A stretch of 64,000 bases of DNA from Liolophura sinensis (taxonomy: Eukaryota > Mollusca > Polyplacophora > Chitonida > Chitonidae), in assembly GCF_032854445.1 (NCBI RefSeq), contig NC_088305.1, forward strand, positions 1,247,001 to 1,311,000, written 5' to 3'. Made by a program: the position numbers and the translations under genes. Of the stretch, positions 36,001 to 48,250 are shown in pieces (position 1 is the first letter of the stretch; every line of letters starts with the position of its first letter). Under the pieces are notes generated by a model. It searched no databases. It saw only the letters and a program-made list of their open reading frames with translations, and was not told the DNA's origin.

Positions 36001-39000
36001 GAATAATAGCTTATATGGATAATTTTATTCTCTAGACAGGCAATATTCTTAAAGGCTTTTTTTCGTTGCCTTAAAAAAAATTTATTCTGAAGAAAGGCGA
36101 TATCCCCAAATACGTCTGATATATCCTTTTTATCGCCTTTTTGTGCAGAACCCGATCGTTAAATGATATTTCGTACCAAGCAATGAAGCTTCTTGTAGTG
36201 AAATATCGGAATATGTTTCATTTGTTTTGGAAAAGGATATTTTGTGGCTATTATTTATTTGGCGTCCTTAACAACTTTCTACAACACTCAGTACACTCTA
36301 GGAACAGGAAGTAGGTAGGCGTTTAGTCGGAGTGTTTTTTTTTTTATTTTTGTAGCCCATGTACTTTATATATTACTACACAGTAAGTAAGATTGCCTAC
36401 TGACAGAGCTTACAACACAAGCGTTACCAAATTGGGGTCTGTAGCTACTTTGGAATTTTAAGTTAGTAGTTGGCCTTCTTATTGTGCACGGTTATTGAGC
36501 CGTTCTCATGGTGGTTTGAACACGTGAAGGTTATCTCCCTTCCTCCAGAAGTTATCTCATCGGAGGATATACCCTATTGACATGTGTTTTAGGGATCGGT
36601 ACCCTGTTAGCACTTTCGAGTTTTTCCAGAAAGTAATTCTTTGTATTTTAGGATGTAAATTCCTTTTTCGCTGCCAGCCTGCTTGATATCAGAATGATGA
36701 AAATTGTCTAAGCTTGGGGCAGGTATGAGATTTAAGGATGAACGTCTGAAATTCGAGAGGTTAAAGGGAGACAGGTGTTGATGAGGCTGCGAGTGACATC
36801 CCCTTGACGTTGCTAGGCACCTCTCCCAGCTGCTGGCATAGAAAGGTGCAACGGATGTGAAGATTTTTATGGTTTCTTTTTTACAGGCTGGGCCAGGTAT
36901 GCAGCAAAGGCTATTGGCTAGGGAATGTTTGGGACTGAGCTACAGCGCTAAACGTTAACATTGTCGCTAATGGTCTGAGACCATAACATCGCACTGCAGA
37001 TGTTGAAGGCACTGAACAGTCATCAGCCATCCACACCCCAGGAGAAAAACACAATGTGTAAATCAAATATAAAAAAATATAAATTGTATCTGTATAAGAA
37101 ATCACCGATTCAGCGGCAAGAAAAAATTCTTTGGTCGCTTTATTGTAATTTTCCCCATGATCATGGAGTTACGAGGGTGTCTCGTAATTACTGGAGGAAA
37201 CTGCAGTGACAGGGTTTAAATCACTGACCTTTGGAAAGTTGAGGAGGAGGAACTCGTGACGTAATCGTGACGTAGATGATATTGTTGAAAAACACGTGGT
37301 CGTCAACAAACCTAAGATTGTGGAAATGGCCACACAAGCGTCATCGATCATTTAATTGTCAGCAACGACCCACAGTGAAAACATCCTCATTTTACTAAGA
37401 ACACACCGTCCTCTAGTGTATCCCTGTGAATGCGCTGAGTACTGTGAGCATCGTGAACACAGTTAGAGCTGTGAGCACCGTGAGCACTGTGAGTACTGCG
37501 CGCACCGTGAACATCGTGAGTACTGCGCGCACCGTGAGCACTGTGAGCACTGCGCGCAATGTGAGCACTGTGAGTACTGCGCGCACCGTGAGCACTGAGT
37601 ACTGCGCGCACCGTGAGCACTGTGAGTACTGCGCGCACCGTGAGCACTGTGAGTACTGCGCGCACCGTGAACACCGTGATCACTGTGAGCATTGTGACAT
37701 TTACCGAAAAGTGTGACGTACTCCCACGTATACTAACGGAAAGATCTAAACACACACATGTCTTCTCGGCACTTAACAAATGTTCCACTCCGTTGTTCCA
37801 TGTGATGGCAACAAAAAGATCGTCTGCCCTAGGTTTTTTTCTCCGTGTATATTTTTTAATCATAATAAATAAAGATATCCATAAAAGTATGAAGGTCACT
37901 CCAAGAAAGGACTTACAATGCATCGCTGGGAAACATCAATATTTCAGTCTTCATTTAGTCATCAGCAGCATTATTTACCAGACAACGGCTGTTTGTTCAG
38001 AGCTTGTACGCACGAACATTTATCCTAATATTGAACTGCTATAACCATTAAAATAAACCAGTTACCAGTATCACACAATACCAGTACCAACAGTGGTAAT
38101 ACCTTGAGCTTAGAGTTGCGAACATTAATTACGATTAGTAAAACGCGTGGAAAATAATTTACAAATTATCCGGATGATGACCAAACAGAGGTCGACATAT
38201 TGGTGTTAGCAAACGATGTACTTTGACACCGTACTCGGAGCGACCTGAGTATTTTAGCAACTAATCCACACAGTTATATTCTGCCATACCAGGGATCGCG
38301 CGTGCATAATGTAGGCCTGCACATGTCTTTCCTACATCATTGAAAACCGTTGACTGTTTCACTTTGTATGATTATGTCCTATTTTCGTACTTCATACACT
38401 TTCTCAGTTCTTTGGTAGTTTGTGTTGAACGTCCCATATAGAGGTAGGATCCACTGCCCATTTAAACACTTACCATCCCATACAGAGGAGGGATCCACCG
38501 TCCATTTAAACACTTGCCGTCCCATATAGAGGTAGGATCCACTGCCCATTTAAACACATAACATTCATACTGAGGTAGGATCCACCGTCCATTTAAACAC
38601 TTACCGTCCCATATAGAGGTAGGATCCACTGCCCATTTAAACACATTACATTCATACTGAGGTAGGATCCACCATCCATTTAAATACTTACCATCCCATA
38701 CAGAGGAGGAATCCACCGTCCATTTAAACACTTACCGTCCCATACAGAGGTAGGATCCACTGCCCATTTAAACACATTACATTCATACTGAGGTAGGATC
38801 CACCATCCATTTAAATACTTACCATCCCATATAGAGGTAGGGTCCACTAACCAATTAAAAACTTTATTTGATGGGTAAAACGAAGCCAGGGTAGTGGTCA
38901 CGTTATCTGAAATCAACAGGAAGTATGCAATCAAAATGTATGATGTAAGTTGCAAATATGTAACTCTGATTTGAGTGACACAATCACCAGAATCGCTGAA

Positions 39001-42000
39001 TAACCCGTCCTATACATGCATGCATATCAGCCACAACTACGTTCCACAAAGCGATCGTGGGCTAAGCTGATCGTAACTATACCACGACAACGAATGCTTT
39101 CAATGTGTGTAGTCACGATACAATATGTTTCAGTTAACCGTTTTCTTGTCACCCAGCTTGTCGCCTCACGAGGCAATGCAGTCATAGTCTCGAAAACAAG
39201 CTTATGGAATTTAACATCACAAACCAGGAAAAGGTTTGTAACAATAATGTACACATTCAACATATCTATGAGTAAAGTTTCTAGTGTGACGTGGAACACA
39301 CGAAATGTAATGTTGGTAGAGTGGATATGGCGTTTTTACACATAGTTAACATAGGCGAAACTTTAAAAAGAAACAGGCCTATAACCGCTTTGTGAAACAA
39401 TAATCCAGCCTCGACAGACAGAGATCTATCCGTATCTATACCGTGTCTGTGCTTATATATATGGGCCAGTGGCAGCCTATCGGTAAATATTTTTCTACAA
39501 AGCGTTTTAATTTTTTTTCTGAATTATTCAAACATGCAAATTGTACATTGGACTTTATATGCCATGTATGTAGTGCTATGTTCAATTGACATCACGTATT
39601 TACACAGCTTTGTACGGTTTAATCATGCTATATGCGTGACATATAAAAAAACTATTCCAAAATGACAGAGGTTTCGACAGTGCCTCTGACACTCGTGATC
39701 CTGTAATTACAATTACTTGGGGTGGGGGGGGAGGGGGGGGGGAAGGGAATTGAAAGGGAATCAAAAAACTAGCATGATTTATATTATGCTAGTCTTGTTT
39801 GAGATGTCGCACATGGATTTTTTTTTTAATTACCGATGATAACCTTACATCTGTGATTGAATTCAAGGAGCAAGAATGGTATCCTACACTATATCCTTCC
39901 TTACAACCAGTAAGGGTTTGGGGTTTCATTTTGGTTTTTGAGACATTATCTTTTTCATTTCTCTTAGAGTGATATTTGGCAGGCTTTATACGTTATATCA
40001 CAAAAACACATAATACTAAGCGTAAAACATTACCTTTTCTTTGTTTCAGAAACGTGAATCCTATTCTCTGTCCGTTAGGCCCGTAAGACACCGGTCCCTG
40101 GGGGAGAAACAGATTAAAATAATTCTGTACAACTTTGCATCATTAACAAGTCTACGTTCGCTCTAATTCCTGTATTTTCCGTCCTGAATGAATTGGGTTT
40201 TGGCAACAGTAAGCGACCAAGGACGCTTGTGGGCACTCTTTCTTTCTCCTTATGTCTTCCAGTAATATGGCCCTACGTCGGACGTGGGAAGTCTGTCAGC
40301 AACTTGTGGATGGTCGTGAGTTTCCTTCGGGCTCTCCCCGGTTTCCACCACCATAATGCTGACCGCCGTCGTATAAGTGAAATATTCTTGAGTACGGCGT
40401 AAAACACCAATCAAATAAATAAATAAATAAATTTTATGTAAATTCTTGAAAAGGAGCAAATTACTGGACAAAGTTAAAATTGACAGCCATTGAAAAACTT
40501 TATAACATTTGATAATTCAGCATATCTAGCCCACACATAATTTAGAAGCTTAATATTGCCAGCAGATTGCGTACAAACATATGGATGCCGGAAACGGCCA
40601 CATAGCATGTCAACTTCCTTCCCCGAAGAGAGTGAGATATTGAGTTGGAGTCGACAATTAAACTCCTGGTGATCAGATATGGCTTTCACACATAGGGTAA
40701 TAAATCGTGTTAATATATAGAGAGACCTTATAACAACGAGGACTTACCGACACGCCTGTAAAAGTGATCATTTCGAAATTCGACTTGATAACGTTGTAGA
40801 TAGTATCATTGTCGTAGGTGAAGTCTTCCAGGCGCATGCCCATTGACCTCAGTTCTTCCGCTGTTCTGTTTAAAGCTAACACCAGTGACCAAATGGAATC
40901 GTAAGCAAAGGGCACGCTCGAGGAAATCTTAGTGGTGGTTCCGTTTTGTAGAGACTGCAGTAATAGCTCGAACTCCGAACTGGTCTGCAAATCCCAATGT
41001 TAGATTATATTACGCTGATCTATGCATAAATAAACTTAGCATAATGCAAAATTTAATATAAGTCAATACTCGAGGGTTTCCCCCGGATTCTACCAGCTTC
41101 CTTGCCCCATAATGCTGGCCGCCGTCGTGTAAGTGATAAGCACCAATCAAGTAATAAATAAAATATCAATCAAATAAATAAAACATTAATCAAATAAATA
41201 AATAAATCGTATAAGTGAAATATTCTTAGGTACAGCGTAAGATATCAATCAAATAAATAAATAAAACATGAAACAAATAAATAAATAAATTGTAAAGTTG
41301 GAAATTTTGACATACTCTGCCTGAGACTGTGGTCTTGTTGGGGTTCCCTAGCTTTTCTATATCCATGGTGAAGTAGCCGTTGGAGGCTATGTAGAGCTCC
41401 CGTTTGCTGCACGGTACATCCGCTCGGGCAGTGTCTATCCACGTGTTGTAGGTGCTGGGACCAGAGAGAACCCAGACATATTGGGGGCCGTAAAGACCCT
41501 GATGGTACGCCTGAAACATTGCCAGTAGATGATGAGCAATCATTTTTATTAGGCACTTACAGGCCTTTACGATACGTCTGAAACATTGCAATTGAGATTT
41601 ATACATCATTTTAACGGGGACCAAACAGACATTGAAAGTACGCCTAATAGTTTGCCAAGAGGGGTTATCAATCATTTTAATGGGGGCCAGACCCTGATGG
41701 TGCGCCCGGAAGATTGCCAATTAGGGATTTATCAATCATTTTAAAGCGTGAATCATTGCCAGTAGATAATTATTAGTCATTTTTATTGGGGACCTACACA
41801 CCATTTCGATACGACTAAAACTTTACCAATACATGATTGTCAGTCATTTTTATTGGGGACCGACAGTCCATTTCGATACGACTAAAACATTGCCAATAGA
41901 TGATTATCAGTCATTTTTATTGGGAGCATACAGACCATTTCCATACGACTAAAACATTGCCAATAGATGATTATCAGTCATTTTTATTGGAGAACGACGG

Positions 42001-45000
42001 AGCATTTCGATACGACTAAAACATTGGCAATACATGATTATCAGCCACTTTTACTGGGGGCATACAGTCCATTTCGATACGACTAAAACATTACCAATAG
42101 ATGATTATCAGTCATTTTTATTGGGTCATACAGACCATTTCGATACGACTAAAACATTGCCAATACATGATTATCAGTCATTTTTATTGGGGCATACAGA
42201 CCATTTCGATACGACTAAAACATTGCCAGTACATGATTATCAGTCATTTTTATTGGGGACCGACAGTCCATTTCGATACGACTAAAACATTGCCAATACA
42301 TGATTATCAATCATTTTTATTGGGGCATACGGACCATTTTGATACCACTAAAACATTGCCAATAGATGATTATCAGTCATTTTTATTGGGGCATACAGAC
42401 CATTTCGATACGACTAAAACATTGGCAATACATGATTATCAGTCATTTTTATTGGGGCATACAGACCATTTCGATACGACTAAAACATTGCCAGTACATG
42501 ATTATCAGTCATTTTTATTGGGGACCGACAGTCCATTTCGATACGACTAAAACATTGCCAGTACATGATTATCAGTCATTTTTATTGGGAGCATACAGAC
42601 CATTTCGATACGACTAAAACATTGCCAATAGATGATTATCAGTCATTTTTATTGGAGAACGACGGACCATTTCGATACGACTAAAACATTGGCAATACAT
42701 GATTATCAGTCATTTTTATTGGGGCATACAGACCATTTCGATACGACTAAAACATTTCCTATAGATAATTATCAGTCATTTTTATTGGGGACAGACAGAC
42801 CATTTTGATACGACTAAAACATTGGCAATACATGATTATCAGCCATTTTTACTGGGGGTATACAGACCATTTTGATACGACTAAAACATTGCCAATAGAT
42901 GATTATCAGTCATTTTTATTGGGGCATACAGACCATTTCGATACGACTAAAACATTACCAATACATGATTATCAGTCATTTTTATTGGGGCATACAGGCC
43001 ATTTTGATACGACTAAAACATTGCCAATAGATGATTATCAGTCATTTTTATTGGGCATACAGACCATTTCGATACGACTAAAACATTACCAATACATGAT
43101 TATCAGTCATTTTTATTGGGTCATACAGACCATTTCGATACGACTAAAACATTGCCAATAGATGATTATCAGTCATTTTTATTGGGGCATACAGACCATT
43201 TCGATACGACTAAAACATTACCAATACATGACTATCAGTCATTCTTATTGGGGACCGACAGACCATTTCGATACGACTAAAACATTGGCAATACATGGTT
43301 ATCAGCCATTTTTACTGGGGGTATACAGACCATTTTGATACGACTAAAACATTGCCAATAGATTATCATCAGTCATTTTTATTGGGGCATACAGTCCATT
43401 TCGATACGACTAAAACATTGCCAATAGATGATTATCAGTCATTTTTATTGGGGGCATACAGACCATTTCGATACGACTAAAACATTACCAATACATGACT
43501 ATCAGTCATTCTTATTGGGGACCGACAGACCATTTCGATACGACTAAAACATTGCCAATACATGATTATCAGTCATTCTTATTGGGGACCGACAGACCAT
43601 TTCGATACGACTAAAACATTGCCAATACATGATTATCAGTCATTCTTATTGGGGACCGACAGACCATTTCGATACGACTAAAACATTGGCAATACATGGT
43701 TATCAGCCATTTTTACTGGGGGTATACAGACCATTTTGATACGACTAAAACATTGCCAATAGATTATCATCAGTCATTTTTATTGGGGCATACAGTCCAT
43801 TTCGATACGACTAAAACATTGCCAATAGATGATTATCAGTCATTTTTATTGGGGGCATACAGACCATTTCGGTACGACTAAAACATTACCAATACATGAT
43901 TATCAGTCATTTTTATTGGGGCATACAGACCATTTCGATACGACTAAAACATTGCCAATAGGTGATTATTAGTCATTTTTATTGGGGGCATACAGACCAT
44001 TTCGATACGACTAAAACATTGGCAATACATCATTATCAGCCATTTTTACTGGGGGTATACAGACCATTTTGATACGACTAAAACATTGGCAATACATGAT
44101 TATCAGTCATTTTTATTGGGGCATACAGACCATTTTGAAACGACTAAAACATTTCCTCTAGATAATTATCAGTCATTTTTATTGGGGACAGACAGACCAT
44201 TTTGATACGCCTAAAACATTGCCAATAGATGATATAAGTCATATTTATTGGGGACCATTTCGATACGACTAAGAGAGATTTACAGTCATTTTAATGGGTA
44301 TTGAACAGACCCTGCCGGTAGGCCTAAAAATTTTCAAATAGAGTATTATCAATGATGTAATGGGGACTGTGCAAGCCATGTCGAAGGCGTAGAGAAATGT
44401 GTCGGTACAAGTTGTGAAGAAAGCATTGTGAGACGTATGGGAAATGTACAGTTCTTGACCTTGATGAAACATTGCCAACACTGCATATAGTGACTGGTGT
44501 GAGGGGAAGTACAGACCCGGTGGACACAACTGACCCATTGCTAAGGGGACATTATCAATGATTTATAGGGGCCCAATAGCTCCCGTCAGCACGCCTGTGA
44601 CATTGCCAAGGAGATATTATCAGTGATTTATCCGGGCTGCATAGCTTTTGTCAGCACGCCTGTCAGATTGCCAATTGGACATTATCAGTGATTTATGGGA
44701 CCGTATAGCTCCTGTCAGCACGCCTGTAACATTGCCAATTGGACATTATCAGTGATTTATGGGGCCGTTTAGCTCCCGTCAGCACGGCTGTAATATTGCC
44801 TAGGGGACATTATCAGTGATTTTTGGGGGCCGTATAGCTCCCGTCAGCACGCCTGTGGCATTGTCAAAGGGACATTATCAGTGATTTATGGGGCCGTATA
44901 GCTCCTGTCAGCACGCCTGTGACATTGCCAAGGGGACATTGTCAGTGATTTTTGGGGGCCGTATAGCTCCCGTCAGCACGCCTGTGACATTGTCAAGGGG

Positions 45001-47907
45001 ACATTATCAGTGATTAATGGGGCCGTATAGCTCCCGTCAGCACGCCTGTCACATTGCCACGGGGACATTATCAGTGATTTATGGAGCCGTATAGCTCATG
45101 TGAGCACGCCTGTGACATTGCCAAGGGGACATTATCAGTGATTTATGGGGGAAGTATAGCTCCCATCAGCACGCCTGTGACATTGCCAAGGGAACATCAT
45201 CAGTGATTTATGGGGCCGTATAGCTCCCGTCAGCACGCCTGTGGCATTGTCAAAGGGACATTATCATTGATTTATGGGGGCTGTATAGCGCCTGTCAGCA
45301 CGCCTGTGACATTGCTAAGGGGACATTATCAGTGATTTATGGGGGCCGTACAGCTCCCGTCAGCACGCTTGTGGCATTGTCAAAGGGAAATTATCAGTGA
45401 TTTATGGGGGAAGTATATCTCCTGTCAGCACGCCTGTGACATTGCCAAGGGGACATTATCAGTGATTTATGTGGCCGTATAGCGCCTGTCCGCACGCCTG
45501 TGACATTGCTAAGGGGATATTATCAGTGATTTTGGGGGGCCGTATAGCTCCTGTCAGCACGGCTGTCACATTGTCAAGGGGACATTATCAGTGATTTATG
45601 GGGGCCGTATGGTTCCTGTCAGCATGCCTGTGACATTGATAAGGGGGCATTATCAGTGATTTACGGGGCCGTATAGCTCCTGTCAGCACGCCCGTGACAC
45701 TGTCAATTTTCAACACACAACAAATGTTTACTTTCCTTTCAGCGGTGTTTTGCGTCGTGTGCCAGCTATCTAACGTACACAGCAGGGATGTCCCTGGAAG
45801 AACTTGCACCGCACTTCGCCAGCTACCTGAAACATGCTCCTGACATAAAGCTCCCAGGAACCAGTCGGGGTGTATGATTCGAGCCTGCGACTTCATTTGT
45901 CGAAGGGTTTCCTCGTATCATAATGCTGGCCGCCTTCGTATAAGTGAAATATTCTTGAGTACGGCGTAAAATACAGATCAAATAAATAAATAAATCATTT
46001 GTCGAGAGATTTTGGACATATTTGACATCTAGAAAAAACCAGGTGAGTGGTCTCGACCCCTAAATGGTTCCCTAAATAAATCAAATGCCGGGCCTAGGAG
46101 CACTTTTCTGTGAGTCTCACTGGATTCAAGCTGATCAAGAATTGTTGTGTTTCAGGCCTTTGAGACCAAGCGCAAGCATCAGATAAAAATGGCGTTTGCA
46201 AATACTAAGGTTTACCAGTATGCTTTACACCAAATTAAACAACATAGACAGTGTAGGTGCTGTTCATCCTAGCATCACTGGATTGAAATGATAAGGATTT
46301 TTACACAAAGTTCGCGAATAGAGCAACCTTCAGATAAAAATGCATATACGGTGAAATGTCGATATACTACCGTGCCAAGCTCTGCATAAAAATTGTGTAT
46401 AGGCCAAAGAGAATTGGGTCTGCCTGTGTTACTGTATCAGACAAGACGTTAACACACATCATATCGGGTCACTGAGGAATTTCGCTCATCATTTCTTTCG
46501 CCTGTTAATTAACTGACTTAAAACGAAGAGTGACGTTTGCCTTGAGCATGCCTTGGAACTTAGCATCAGTCTCACTACAAATGACCTGTTTTTACGATCA
46601 ATTTCCACACAGGAAAACAGGTTAGGTTTTCAAGTTGAGCCAATCGTCTGCGGATCGAACACTTTGTACCGCTGATTATATTGACTTTTAGTAGTTTACT
46701 AGAGGATTATACGCCCTGTATAAGCTCTGCGTCAACCCTTTAGATCCGGGTGGTTTGGCCAATCCAGCTACGTCTATGGGATAGTATAATAGAGATGGTC
46801 AATAGTTCATGATCGATCAATCTTTTTATATAGTGGAATAACACAGGAAGTTGAGACCAGGAGACAGATATTTAAGACACTGTTTTATGATACTGCTGTG
46901 GGACAACCGTTGTAAAATTGTTCTGTAACACTACTTTATGTTTTACCACACTGCTTTAGGACACCGTTTTATTACATCGTGTGAGACAGCATCCTGCAGG
47001 TGGTCATAAGTTTCGCTCGGGTTCTGCCCGGTTTCATCTCAGCATAACTCTGGCCGCCGTCGTATAAGTGAAATATTCTTGAGTACGGCGTAAAACACCA
47101 AATAAAGAAATAAACAAATTACATCACGTGATGTGACCGCTATGGGGCACCATTTTATGATACTGTTGTAGGACATTACTCTGTAACTCTATGGCATTGT
47201 TTTATGACACTGCTTCAGGATACTGATTTATTACACTGTTTCAGGATACTGTTTTATGACACTGCTTCAGGATACTGATTTATTACAGTGCTGTGATGTT
47301 GCCGCCATATTAACAGTTTTAATTAATCTGGCGCGAGTTATTTCTGTAGGCCGAAAAGACATCTTTTCCTGTCTAGCCTTTTAGCCATATGAGCGTGGTG
47401 TACAGTGACGAGACGTCGTATCTCCGGTTTCTCTACAAGGCGTCTCGCATGGTTTCATAAGAATTCCATATTGAAAATTGATGTTCAGAGTTGCTACCTT
47501 CGTCAGAACAAAATGGCCGTGGTCAGTCATGTCTGTTTCACCTCTCTTTCGAAATAACTGAGGTTAAATTATATGCAGACTTTTCTTTTAAATGCCACAC
47601 TGATCAATGAAACATGCACGTCAAGGCAACAATGTTTCCTTGACGTGGGTGGACACGTGGGTGATTGCTTTATGACAAATAGGGGAATAAAGTCAGAACC
47701 TGAATGGAACAGTCTTTTATTCTGATATACACACAGAATATCGGCATCGGCATGATTGCGAGGAGGCTTTGGCGGGATAGACTCACTCTGCCCCAAGAAG
47801 ACATACCTGGTCGTTATATGACCAAACACCAAGCATACATACATACACACACAAGCACACACAAGCACACACACACACCCACACCCACCCACACCCACCC
47901 ACCCACC

Positions 47908-47949
<42 letters not shown>

Positions 47950-48210
47950 TACACACACACGCACACACACACACACGCACACACACACACACACATGCAC
48001 GCACACCCACGCACACACGCACACGCACACACACGTACACACCCACACACACACATACACACACGCGCACACGCACGCACACACGCACGCACACACACGT
48101 GCACACACGCACACACACACACGCACACACACGTACACACACGCACACACATACACACGCACGCACACACGCGCATGCACACGCACACACACACACACAC
48201 ACACGCACAC

Positions 48211-48250
<40 letters not shown>

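Noticed and set aside
37387-37923. 178-codon minus frame as a gene
   Set aside because: Most of it is the GC-rich 27-bp repeat. The unique part has no recognisable protein features.
42034-43881. Plus-strand frames with HDYQSFLLG repeats, looking like a repeat protein
   Set aside because: They are the antisense of the 66-bp acceptor arrays and stay open only because 66 is divisible by three. Minus-strand homology to exon x5 explains the sequence.
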